Assembly: GCA_037179385.1 (NCBI GenBank)
Contig: CM074200.1
Location: 33,917,884 to 33,981,883 of the forward strand
Direction: 5' to 3'
Source of the DNA: Holothuria scabra
Taxonomy: Eukaryota; Echinodermata; Holothuroidea; Aspidochirotida; Holothuriidae
Length of the DNA stretch: 64,000 nt
The notes beneath the pieces are model-generated. The model worked only from the letters and a program-made list of their open reading frames with translations, searched no databases and was not told the origin of the DNA. This document shows positions 1 through 10,600 of the stretch, in pieces. The stretch's first letter is position 1, and every line of letters begins with the position of its first letter. The position numbers and the translations under genes were made by a program.

Positions 1-3000
1 GCACAGTGTCCTTCTGACCCATATGGGAGTATCAATAACAGTTAACATGAATGTGGTTGACAGACACGTGACAATCCCACCGGATGCAACATGGCCCATG
101 GAGAAAAAAGGAACATTACTGATGAAGTCATCACACATATAATTCTTTTATCTTGTACAATTCAAGAACAATTAAACTTTCCACTCATTAAATTAAAATA
201 TTTTAGGGGTTTGAAAGAGATCCTGTGAATGCAACAGCAAACCCTTTTAAGAACTGTTATAGCTGGAGTCAGGGATCCTGCACAGTCTAAGGGTGAATTT
301 CTTGAGTTTTCTGAGAATTTCTGAGGACAAAATGAAGAATATCCTTCTTCTTGAATTCTTCTCCATACTTTAAATTTAATGTGCACAGAATTACCCGTTT
401 TGATATTAGAAAATTCGATGTACTGTAGCAAGGGGTAAATAAGTACAGTATATCTGTTAAGTGAACTACATGTTAAAGTAAGAATGAAATAATGTACTGT
501 AACTTTGTGATAATTTCTGCAATTTTTCCAGTACTTCACATAATTTGCATGAATTTTAAAACTTTTCCAGGCCTAAAAATATTTCTATAAAACTTGTACA
601 GTATGACTATTTTGAACAGGACCATAGGGGCTTTACAAAAGATGGAAATAAACTCTGAAGCTATTCAGTGTACAGTATTAATGGATACTAACCCAAATTA
701 TCTCTTGTAAAAAATTTTTAATGAAATTTCAGTCTTTGTTTCATGACCAGATGGCAATTTCAGTATAATAGAAAAAACTTTGAAAGTGTACAAATTTACT
801 ACCATCATTCTCTTTTTCAGCAAATATGCCAATTAAAGTAAACTGAGCATATATTGAATTTTGTGAATCAGTTGTCCATTATTGATTAACCAGCTCTTAA
901 ATATTTGACATTAAAATGGGTAAATAAGCCATCCATAAAAATTAATTGAATAAATTATGTACATGTAGGCAGTAAAAGCCTCTGCTTCAACTATGCTGTT
1001 TGGAAACTTTGGCAATAGTTGTACACAACACTACACTACACTTCACTTCACTACAATACACTACATTTTGATGAAATAGATAATACAATAACTTGTACAG
1101 TGACTGCATCTGTTATAATATTTTGATAACAAAATGCAAACACCTGATAGTTTCAATTTCCCAACAAGTATTGTTATAATCTGTGACTTCTCTAAGAAGT
1201 AAATAAACACAAAAAATGAACTTTCTTATTATGTAAACCTATCAAACCTACTGTACACTATACAAAAAATCCCACCGGGCAGCAGGATTTTCACATACTG
1301 CACTTACTCATTTAAAAACCTTACAAGTTCCAACAATTTTAAAGCAAACTTCATACACAAAACAAGTTAAACAGGGCCTGCTACAATGGTATTCAAAGTG
1401 GCTATGACATTTTAGGCCTTCATGTAAAAAGCTCATGTGACAAAGCCATAAATCAACCAAGTAAATTTTACAGTAAACTTCATAAAGTGCCATAAAGAAG
1501 ACTAAAACATCACTTTCATCTAAAAACAAAAACATACATGTGCTGCAGAAAGAAAGAAAATGTTTATTCCCTAAGATAGGAATAAAATTTCCTCAGTTCT
1601 TTCTGTATTTTCATGAAGAAAGAAACAGGAAAAGTCTCTTCCCAATATCAGAATTTCCCTTCAAAACCCAAAATTCCCCAGGAAGGGATGTCTCTAGCTT
1701 CCCAACATTTTCCACCCATGCATTGAACACTGTAATACATTTTACATACATAAAGCCTGCTACCAAGATATAGTCTCCTGTACTCCATATCTCATGATTC
1801 ACCCATGCAATTCTACTCTTTACATTGTAATTTCCGATTCACATTTCCTCTGTTTGAAAGAGAAAGAAGTCTCCCTTTCTGGCAGCTCTAAAATCATTCT
1901 CTCGTCACATTTTATCTTAAAAGCGTTACAACCTTCCCCTTGTATTACGACAATGACATAAGCTCGTTTCCGCACAGCAAGATTCCTAAGCACGTATATA
2001 CTACAAAGAAGCTTTGCTCTCAACAAGAAATGAGAACTAAATCTGTCTACTTAATAAACGCTGACGTCAACCAACTCCGTCAGTGGTAGATGCAAAATAC
2101 GCAAATCAATTTCCGGGTTGAGCTTATGCAGGTGAAAGGGGCCATATACGTAACACATCACCAGCCTGCTAGATGTAACGCTAGAATGAACTGGAAATAG
2201 AAAGATTGGGCAAATTTGATGCAACTGTACAGCAATCAGGGAAAACGTTGGTTGAGCTGTATACTTGAGTTCACAGTACAGCACTGACAAGTATGATAAA
2301 CTCTACTGCATGCACTGTCAATATTCCATCTCTGTGTACAACATCGAGGCTCCACTAGAACGATATTACTTCTGATACACAGTATCATGCAACACACTGA
2401 TGACTGAGTCTGTTTAATGGGATTTTCATGTAGAAAATGCAGGTTGTCCTCTGAAAATTCATTAAGCAGACACACACTGAAAGAGGACAGTGTGTAGAAT
2501 GTTTCAGAATCAGTGTATCTCCAAGTGGTAACTGTTTTGTTTGTTTTTTTTTTCAGGTTTAATCTTTAGGTCTACATGTATTTCCTCCAATAAATTTATG
2601 AGTGGTCAAGTATAAAACTGCTTTATGTCAGGAAACTTAAGGTAATGAATGGTGCAAACTGCTGTAAACATGGTGATGACCATGTAACTTTGCTGTCCAC
2701 ACAGTGATTTGTATACATGACTGACTTCTTTGGAATTATAAGTTTAACGTGAGTCGCAATGATGAATGCTCATAATGCCAAATGTCTCACAAAATAAAAT
2801 AAAAAGATAAATATTAGTCAATTTAATAAATAACCATACTTGTTGTGTCATTCAAAAGTTACAAATTTATGAGCAAATGAGATAATTTTTTCCCATTTTG
2901 TATAATATAATGCTGGCAGACAAGAAAAAAGAAATTATGTGCAAGGAGTACTGCCTTCCAATTATTCATAAGGCTTACAGTACATGGCATAGGATGACAA

Positions 3001-3590
3001 AGAGCTATGTTTATGGTTTAGGATACCCTCATACTACTGTATGTCCACTTCACCCAGTACTCGCTGGTTCTGAGTTTTGTATCTTTCAAGCACTAACTGT
3101 CATAGTTTTGGTTTTATGGAAGGAAGGGTGATGTCATGATGATAACTTAAAACAAAGATGTAAGTTAACTATTTGACTATGGTGGGAGTGTAAAAATTTT
3201 CATGCAAGACCACTTGGAGCAGTTCAAGAAATACTGAGGTAAGGTTAGTTATAAGAGGTGTATGGTAGGTTAATATTACAAAGGACTGCAAGTTTTTAAA
3301 GTAAAAGGGCTCAAGTAGAAAACAAAAAGGACACACTTTGTTAATAGACCCTTGGGAGTTTCTTAGTCAACACTAAGAACCTTATCCAGGTGAAATAATA
3401 CTTTCCATACCAGTACTGGCAAGATAAATTGCAAATTACCTAGACTACATTTGATAACCAGCTAGATGGCAGAATGTGTGTAGTGCCCTCTATCACTCAT
3501 TATGCTGACAACCTTGCCAGATCCATACTGTACTTCAAGACAACTCAATAAAGGTGTAAGGTCAGGTTGAGTTAAAATGAAACATCTTAC
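1..3590 (-). other. MADD intron 2 (partial), no exon recognised
   Basis: Sequence between the donor of MADD coding exon 2 and the left edge of the window. Neither strand holds a stretch resembling the next expected MADD exon, which in vertebrates continues the cDENN domain right after the lysine codon that ends exon 2. The open frames here are short and lack family features. The stretch is AT-rich unique-looking intron DNA, so the next exon presumably lies beyond position 1. Confidence 0.6.
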
Positions 3591-3888
3591 CTTGTTTTCC
3601 AGCACTATTAAGGTGAGCACTTTCAAACATGTATCAATTCCTAAGAGTTCCAGCGGTAAGTGAAGGGGAAAGTCCGCAAGAGAAAATCTGGTGTGATCTG
3701 GGAGGGCAAAGACAAATGGTGCGTGGGAGTCGGAATCAAGAATCTCCATTTCTACCCTAGTCTTTCCCGGGACCGGGACTGGAGCACTCAGAAGTCTCAG
3801 TATCCATGTTTCAATCTGCCGAATGTCATGTTTAATTATTGGTGGTACGTCGGAACAAAGTCCTGCTAAAATGCCCCAAATTGATTCT
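3591..3888 (-). CDS. MADD: MADD coding exon 2 (cDENN domain part)
   Basis: Second visible coding exon of a MADD/Rab3-GEF homologue, 298 nt. It opens after a pyrimidine-rich tract ending CAACAG and closes at an AAG|GTAAG donor. The first base completes the arginine codon split by intron 1, and the exon ends in phase 0. The product continues into the DENN core, with the segments R-E-S-I-W, I-R-Q-I-E-T-W-I-L-R-L-L, P-V-P-V-P-G-K and D-F-P-L-H-L-P-L-E-L-L-G. These match the family region that follows the uDENN domain in vertebrate MADD. DENN modules catalyse GDP-GTP exchange on Rab GTPases (Rab3/Rab27 for MADD). The downstream remainder of the gene is outside the window. Confidence 0.9.
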
Positions 3889-5140
3889 CTGTTGAAGAAA
3901 AGACGAGCAGGATTTGAGATCAACCTGAGTTACATATGTTCAGATAAGTGTAATTTATGTTGATGGGGAATATACACAAACTGTACAGTGTCTGCTTAAT
4001 GCAATAAAATTTGGCCAGAATTCTACCATCAAAAAAAAAAAGTTGCAGGAAGAATTTAGAAGAAAAAAACTTGTAGAAGTAAAAGAGAGATTTGTTACTT
4101 CTAAATTCATTGTTAAAGTTCTGATACTTATGGATAACTACTTCCTTCCATCTAATAGTAATGTAGGTAAGATTAAAGCAAAAAGCTGGGGAAAGAAACT
4201 AGTCCAAGAAAATCTGCTGTACTTAAAAGAGTAAGGAAGTAGAGTACACACTCAGACTCAGTAATTCTGTTCCATTTGTCTTCCATGCAAACAATTATCA
4301 GAATAAAAAAACATGGATAAGGCACTAGATTATGACACTTATCCAGCTGAGAGATCAAGCATACTTCAAACTATACCTTGCTGAATGTATGTACCATTAA
4401 AAGTAACTCACATAGTTCTTTCAGTGACTCATAACTATATCATAAATCACATGCAGAATGATGTAAAGAGATGAGAGATGACAAGATCTCTTGAGAATGT
4501 GTACTCAGGACAAAGTCTACTCTCTGAGTGTCCATACTGGTACATGTAGCAAAACATGTATTATCAATTAAAAGCAACTGATGCAAGTCTACAGTATGTC
4601 AATTTAACCAGTTAAATGGAATTTTAAAAATGTTCTTAATGAATGACTTACAGCAAAATGATACAAACTGCTGAGGGAAACTTGAATTTAAACAGCATAC
4701 TCTATCACTTACTATACAGGCATACAGTAGTAATAAATTATTTGGTCAAACAACAACAAACCATGGATTATTGCAGGACAATGCTGGATGAAGGTTAAAT
4801 GCAAGTGACGCATCAGAGCACAGCCCCAGTGCATCCACTAATAGCATAATCCAGATCATCTGTCCATAAAGGACCAATAGGAATAGAAGATTAACACTAA
4901 GTATGCATTTTTAATCTCCTCATTTTGTGTGAGCATTGTAAACTGTACATCAAAAGTAGTACCATACCATTACATGGTAAACATATTAGAAGATTACCAA
5001 GATGGTGAATGTGTTAAACATGTGACTTCCAAAACAACCAATCTTAAGGTTAGGTAACGTTAGATGGAGTTTTTGTCCCACTTACTAACCAATCATATAC
5101 GATTTATAATTTTTCACACTCAAGTTATATTGGTACTTAC
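3889..5140 (-). other. MADD intron 1
   Basis: Intron of 1,252 bp between the two MADD coding exons. It has a GTAAGT donor at its high-coordinate end and a pyrimidine-rich CAACAG acceptor. It splits an arginine codon (phase 2). I saw no repeat or gene inside it. Confidence 0.85.
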
Positions 5141-5799
5141 CTAAAGGTGGATCTAGATCCTCCAACCTTCCTCCGACTTGATCTTTCGTTACATGAGTCG
5201 ATAAGTCTCTTCAAAATAAACAGGCACTCCCTAAATGTAGATATGAATGGGTGATGGCTGATAATACACAGAGAAGTTAAAGAATTGTTTCGCACTCTTT
5301 TTGCTTGCTTGTGTTTCCGTCGACTTTTGGGCGTTTTTTGAGAGTCTAAGTCCTCATCACCATCTATATCATCACCTGGAATATTTAAAGCATCATTACT
5401 ACTAGAATTTTGTCTTGTGGTCAATTTAACCTTCTCATTCCTTTGGTCAACAACATGGCTGAGTTTTCTTTCTGTTGTTTTAAAGGGTCTGTAAAAATTG
5501 ACACAGATGCCATAACGCACCCTTGAAGTTTCTTTGTCCGTCAATGTGAACACAAATGAGGTATTCTGACGAAGACTGTATCGTTTTTGGCTGACTGTGT
5601 GACAACCTTCAGGCTGACAAAAGAAAACAACATCAGGAGGCAAGATAAAATCCGCATGATCCTCCTGCGGGTATCGTCGGAGCAACTCTGGTGTTTGTGC
5701 GACATCATTGTTACTGTTTGGTTTCCTGGCTCCTACAAGGATCACATAGTCCAGAAGTCGAGGACAGAAGTACTTGTTATTACCACATGCATCCCCCAT
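5141..5799 (-). CDS. MADD: MADD coding exon 1 (uDENN domain), start of the MAP-kinase-activating death domain protein
   Basis: First coding exon of a MADD/Rab3-GEF orthologue (659 nt, 219 codons plus two bases). Residues after the short variable N-terminus read F-C-P-R-L-L-D-Y, then L-V-G-A-R, V-A-Q-T-P-E-L-L-R-R-Y-P, P-P-D-V-V-F-F-C-Q-P-E-G-C and S-F-V-F-T-L-T-D-K, a near-diagnostic uDENN signature of MADD. An acidic, lysine/arginine-rich, poorly conserved insert (about residues 125-165) precedes S-L-T-S-L-C-I-I-S-H-H-P-F and S-T-F-R-E-C-L, as in vertebrate MADD. I chose the ATG at 5799; the open frame extends two codons upstream only through a TTG. The family acts as a Rab3/Rab27 exchange factor in vesicle traffic and as a TNF-receptor adaptor through a C-terminal death domain that is not in this window. 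Confidence 0.93.
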
Positions 5800-5816
5800 G
5801 ATCAATGAAAGAGAAT

Positions 5817-5830
5817 TCTGTCATAGTTGT
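5817..5830 (-). promoter_or_regulatory. Possible 3' splice site of a MADD 5'UTR intron
   Basis: Reading the minus strand, the bases before the MADD start codon are CTATGACAG followed by 18 nt and then the ATG. The AG could be the acceptor of an upstream non-coding exon. The preceding tract is only weakly pyrimidine-rich, so direct transcription from a nearby promoter is equally possible. Confidence 0.25.
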
Positions 5831-6784
5831 CAGGCCGATTATTTATAGAAACATACTTATGGTGAGTTATGCAGGGTCATTTAATGGTGAATGAAGATCA
5901 TGTCTGCTGAATGAGAATTTCTCCAAGATTTATAAGACAGTCTACTTTTCAAAAATATACCATCCACAAATAAATCCCAAATAGACTGAAACTACCTGAT
6001 TTGTCATCTGTGATAAAACTCCTTTTTATAGATCCTATTGCTCTGTTATCCATATAAAGTTACATCTTGCAGACATGTGTTTTCTGACCTGATTTCTCTG
6101 AAAAAAAAGAATGAAAAGGAGAGTTTGAAAACAAAAGGAAAAGGGTTAGTTTTCAAAATGAACAATGCAGTAAGTATAAATATTTTGTTATTCTTATCCT
6201 CTATTTATTTTTTTGCCACAATCAAGATGGTTTTATATTTCACCACACTTTTCCGTTGTGTACAAGATAATGAACTAAATGCATCCTTGATGGAAACTGG
6301 GCTGTAAAACTCCATCTAACTACTGCAAATAATCAACTCATCCTTGAATAATTGTACATTTACAAACCTAAACAGCACTGGCACTGCTTACAATAAATAT
6401 GTCAGACGTTGCTGGCATTGCCACATGATGCAACAATGAAGAATGAACAGTGAAAAGAAATATCATGCAATTAGTGACATAAACTTAATAAGAAAAACAA
6501 TACACATCAGATACACAATCATCAATGAAATAACTCCAGGCACCTACTTAAAACACAATGTAGATCTGTTTAATTAGGTTTGTTCCTTTTACTGGCATAC
6601 TTAAATTATTGTACTGTTCAATGCTTAAGATCAACTTAAAGAAGAATATCTCTATTCTGGATTTTCAACCAAGTCTCTTTCACTAAAAGATAAAAAAAGA
6701 AATTGTATGTAGAATCAAAAGTGCACTTTATATCTTACCAAGTCACAAACAACTGCTGATCGGTACTTAAGAAATTATTGTAAG
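5830..6784. other. No gene or repeat recognised
   Basis: AT-rich DNA upstream of the MADD start codon. Open frames are short, lysine- and phenylalanine-rich, and without family features. Any MADD 5' exon or promoter here is not recognisable by eye. Confidence 0.5.
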
Positions 6785-7330
6785 ACAAAGAAACAGAAAA
6801 TTATGACTGGGGTCTATGGCTTGCATGCAAAGATATGGGGTTCATCTACAATCACAGTATTATTTAAATGTTTTACAAAGAAACAGAAAATTATGACTGG
6901 GGTCTATGGATTGCATGCAAAGATATGGGGTTCATCTACAATCACAGTATTATTTAAATGTTTTACAAAGAAACAGAAAATTATGACTGGGGTCTATGGA
7001 TTGCATGCAAAGATATGGGGTTCATCTACAATCACAGTATTATTTAAATGTTTTACAAAGAAACAGAAAATTATGACTGGGGTCTATGGATTGCATGCAA
7101 AGATATGGGGTTCATCTACAATCACAGTATTATTTAAATGTTTTACAAAGAAACAGAAAATTATGACTGGGGTCTATGGATTGCATGCAAAGATATGGGG
7201 TTCATCTACAATCACAGTATTATTTAAATGTTTTACAAAGAAACAGAAAATTATGACTGGGGTCTATGGATTGCATGCAAAGATATGGGGTTCATCTACA
7301 ATCACAGTATTATTTAAATGTTTTACAAAG
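6785..7330 (+). repeat. 90-bp minisatellite, six copies, with an uninterrupted open frame
   Basis: Six head-to-tail copies of a 90-bp unit, starting at 6785, 6875, 6965, 7055, 7145 and 7235, plus 6 bp of a seventh. By eye, copies 2-6 are identical and copy 1 differs at one base (c for a after the TCTATGG motif). Because 90 is divisible by three and one frame lacks stops, the array creates an open frame of six 30-residue repeats running to 7462. This frame resembles no known family and has no signal peptide or splice context. I regard it as an accident of the unit length unless transcription is shown. Confidence 0.95.
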
Positions 7331-7953
7331 CTGTGTCAACAGTACTATGAACATATCAAATACCTTGGTTCTTTTAAACAAGAATCAATTTATGTACATA
7401 GCACTTTGACCTTTATGAACAATTGTAGGGAGATGTTTCTCAGATTACAAGATTTGATGTAATGTATTGATGAAATGAAATGCAAGAAGGTTCTATTCCG
7501 GACAAAGCCAAAGAAGCTATCTATGAAGACTTGTGGATGGATGAGTTTGGTTTCTGTGCTTATGCTATGTAACATCACTGACCAAAAACAAGTTTTACAA
7601 TATCTAAAATGATTTATCACATATATGACAGGAAAAATTGCCTTCCATAAATTTGTAAACTGCGGATAGTACCCACTGAGTACAAAGCGGCATCTTGATA
7701 TCCACACACTACATATGTCAAACTTCTACGTTACTAGGCTATATTTCCGCCTTTTAACTGATGGCTGATATTGTTCATGTGACAAGTTGAACCTTCAAAG
7801 GGTGCCAGCATAATTATACTGTAGCAAAGGTTTTCGTTCATGGCTTTTGAATACAACCCTAAAGAAAGTACTTTAGATATTACCAAGGACATTTGTATCA
7901 TGGGACTTCACAACATGCCATCACGAATGTGTTACATTTTGTTGGCCAGATGA
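7331..7953. other. No gene or repeat recognised
   Basis: Non-repetitive AT-rich DNA after the minisatellite. It contains the last ~40 codons of the repeat-derived open frame and a 105-codon minus-strand frame with no recognisable features. Confidence 0.45.
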
Positions 7954-8036
7954 AGTCAAGTTCAAACATGGTTTAGTTTCAAGTTCAAATATGGTTCAAT
8001 TTCAAGTTCAGTTTCAAATAGGTTCAAATCCATCTC
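7954..8036 (+). repeat. Degenerate short tandem repeat based on TTCAAGTTCAAA
   Basis: Imperfect repetition of TTCAAGTTCAAATATGG-like units, about four diverged copies. It lies just left of a MITE copy. No coding potential. Confidence 0.6.
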
Positions 8037-8195
8037 AAGCCTAGTAGTTTCCTTAAATTAAAATCATATTTTGTGGGATACAAACCGTACATGTGTTTTC
8101 AACGATTTATCGAATATCGTACCAGTTGGCACTTCTGTTACACTAAATCATATAACATGTTAAAGACCTTATGCTATAATCTCTTACAGTTTGAA

Positions 8196-8452
8196 TTCTC
8201 CCTACCTGCCTACTTAAGGACCTACCACAACTGTCTAAAACTTATCATCATCAAGACATAATCTCAGTTTATTTCTTTCAGGTTATTATACAACACCCCA
8301 ATATGCAATAAAAAACACTTTCTGTAGGCCTAGGGCCATTTTTGTTGCATAATACAACTTACAATAATATGACATACAGTACTCTGCATGTTTTTAAGTT
8401 GCTGCCAATCAAAGAGATGCGCCAATTGAAAAACATAGTACAAATCACTGCA
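8196..8452 (+). mobile_element. MITE of the ~300-bp TTAA family (copy 1, ends eroded)
   Basis: Shares with the elements at 10128 and 26790 the same ordered landmarks: a TCTCC-rich left end, ACTTA plus CCTACCACAACTGTCTAAAA, ATCTCAGTTT, a CAATATGCA segment, and CCAATCAAAGAG near the right end. Both termini are degraded, so the TTAA sites cannot be placed. Non-coding. Confidence 0.7.
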
Positions 8453-9917
8453 TATGTTGGTACTTAACATGATAGTGCTGTAATAACATTTCCAGCATTA
8501 ACTAGTACAGCAATGTTGTCAAGGCTTTTCAATAGTAAATTCACCAATTTTTACCAATTTCATTCAATTGAAGTAAGTTCAACTCTCACCCACTTGCAAC
8601 AGCAGGATACTTTGTGCAAACAATAATAAGATCAATATTAACAGGGGAAGAAAAGTTGCTTATAGAGTAAAGGGCAACATTTAAACTAAGTCATAAAACA
8701 GTATGAAGAACATCATATTACATTACAGATCATATAACTCTTAGCACAAAAGAAACATGAAATGATGCTGTAATACTGTACTTTGTTTTTCACATTGCTA
8801 AATTAATAGACAAGTAAACCTACAGAACTACAGAACCAGGTATGATCCAGTAGAGACACTCCTTAACAAGACTTGTGCCAAACAGCACAGCAGTCCAGGA
8901 GTCATTTGGACTCTTTGATTCCAGATTGCCTCATAGTACATTTTAATGTTAGAATTTCCCTAATCATTTATTAATACAGTATTATCTATTTCGATTCCCA
9001 GCTGAGATCACCATCCTTGACTAAGTCCTGATTCACATTATTTATTGAACACTGTGGAAGTCTCTTTTCACAATTCTGACTAAGACATAATCAATTTGAT
9101 AGTTTGGTTGTCAAAAATTTAGACTTGCAGGGAAAAGCAGCCCTCCAACCCTTATCTTTCCCCTTACCCCTCTCCCCTCCAAAAATCTTATAACTTAGTA
9201 GTCTATCCCATTGCATGAATGGTTCTTCAGAACAATGTTACAATATTTTTCTCACTGAATTTTGAAACCTGTCGCTTTACAGTACTTTGGATACATACAA
9301 CAGGTCCTGAATTTATATCATGAAATAAGAAGAAATTAAAAGTAATTATTATAAACAAGTTTCGAGAGACACTCTTGCCCTAAATTTTGTGACAAAAAGA
9401 AAGTTAAGATTTTGCTTTTTTTCCACAACTGAGGTAGAAAGCCCCATATATAACATGCTCCATCTGAATATCAGTCAGCACATACAGTAGATCATACTAC
9501 TGGAATCTAATTACTTTTGTGAGTGTGCAGTATTCATGCGTTTAAAATTAACTTGCATGGCATTCTGTCTTTCCATCAAGGGGGGAAGAAAGATCTGTCC
9601 CCTTCCACCTTTCCAGAAGAGGGGGAAAAAATGTCAGTGTCCTGGCTTCTGATTCAAGATGAGGATGCTTTCGCAGCAATGTTTGAACTTTCATAAATGA
9701 ATAGCCTTTAAACCTTTCAGATTGCATCCACCGGGAACTTCAAATTTTTTTCTCTTTGTACCTACCTAACACATTGCCTTAGCCAAGGGCATCCATTTGG
9801 ACTTGAGGTTCAGCAGTAACAACACCCACCTATCTTTGTAGTCTCTGACAGAATCACTAGAATTCTATATTCCTGCGTAAATCCTCTACAAATTTGTGTA
9901 CAACCTAGGTTTGACAG
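8453..9917. other. No gene recognised
   Basis: AT-rich unique-looking DNA with short frames only. A pyrimidine-rich patch lies near 9150-9180. No exon, RNA gene or clear repeat was seen. Confidence 0.45.
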
Positions 9918-10120
9918 AGCTATATGGCCCAGTTTCTAACCAACTGGTCTAAGTCGGGCCAGCCATGGCCTTTTTCCCAGTTGTGGTTCACTGGCTTGTT
10001 TTCCCTGTTCTAACCCTTATGCTGAGCACAAGGTACAATGGCAGTACAGTAGGTTCAATTTCTAAAGTCTTTGGGATGATGTGGCCAAAAGTCAGACTCT
10101 AGACCTCCAAATTGCAAACT
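9918..10120 (-). mobile_element. tRNA-derived SINE (copy B)
   Basis: Reading the minus strand, this copy follows the same order as the SINE at 37703: a degenerate tRNA-like head, CATCCCAAAGACTTTA, GAACCTACTGTACTGCCATTG, a CTCAGCATAAGG segment, AACAAGCCAGTGAACCACAACT, AAAAAGGCCATGGCTGGCCC and TTAGAAACTGGGCC. It abuts the MITE at 10128. Confidence 0.7.
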
Positions 10121-10127
10121 AAATGTT

Positions 10128-10427
10128 TTAAAGGCCCAGTCCTCTCACCCCAAACAGTACAAATTCTCCTAACCTTCTTACTTAGACCCCTCCCACAATT
10201 GTCTGAAATTCATTCTTATCCAGTCACAATCTCAGTTTCTTGCCTCAGGGTGAGTATAGAAGAGCTCTGTGTGAATAATCAAAACACTCTCAAATTCATG
10301 CTGTGTAATATAAGCTTTGGTAATCTGCATTGTTTGAATGATCTGTCAATCAAAAAGCTGGGCCAATGGAGAGTTTCTGTATCCCCTACAGGAAGTGTAG
10401 TTTGGGGTAAGAGGATTGGCCCTTTAA
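10128..10427 (+). mobile_element. ~300-bp TTAA-family MITE (copy 2, complete)
   Basis: Complete element bounded by TTAA on both sides. Its terminal inverted repeats are roughly AAGGCCCAGTCCTCTCACCCC at the left and the complement of GGGGTAAGAGGATTGGCCCTT at the right. TTAA target use is typical of piggyBac- and Kolobok-type transposases. It has no coding capacity beyond a chance 107-codon frame. It is the same family as 15199-15503 (opposite orientation), 8196-8452 and 26790-27072. Confidence 0.85.
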
Positions 10428-10504
10428 CAACTTGACCATTTGCTTGTAGGAATCACGATCACAAGACATGAGTAATCAAGTACCAGACCCACAATCCTGG
10501 ACAA

Positions 10505-10600
10505 TTACTGCCACCAGTGGGCAATAACTGGAAAAAGGCTGTGGCCAGCCCACTTTTTACCAACTGTTAGAGACTGAGCCGTGAAACTCCATCTACAGTA
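10505..10600 (+). mobile_element. SINE fragment (tail portion, copy C)
   Basis: Matches the 3' half of the SINE at 37703: CCAGTGGGCAATAACTGG, AAAAAGGCTGTGGCCAGCCCA, AACTGTTAGAGACTGAGCC, then AAACTCCATCTAC. The tRNA-like head is missing. Confidence 0.65.

Noticed and set aside
1..130. Possible further MADD exon or a plus-strand coding segment at the left edge
   Set aside because: None of the frames matches the expected next MADD segment, and the plus-strand frame resembles no family I know.
5137..5805. MADD start at 5805 giving two extra residues
   Set aside because: The codon at 5805 is TTG, not ATG; the first ATG in frame is at 5799.
6803..7462. 219-residue repetitive open frame as a real protein gene
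   Set aside because: It exists because a 90-bp repeat is a multiple of three. No start context, splice evidence or family similarity supports a gene.
10112..10435. 107-codon open frame
   Set aside because: It lies almost wholly inside a TTAA MITE and has no protein features.
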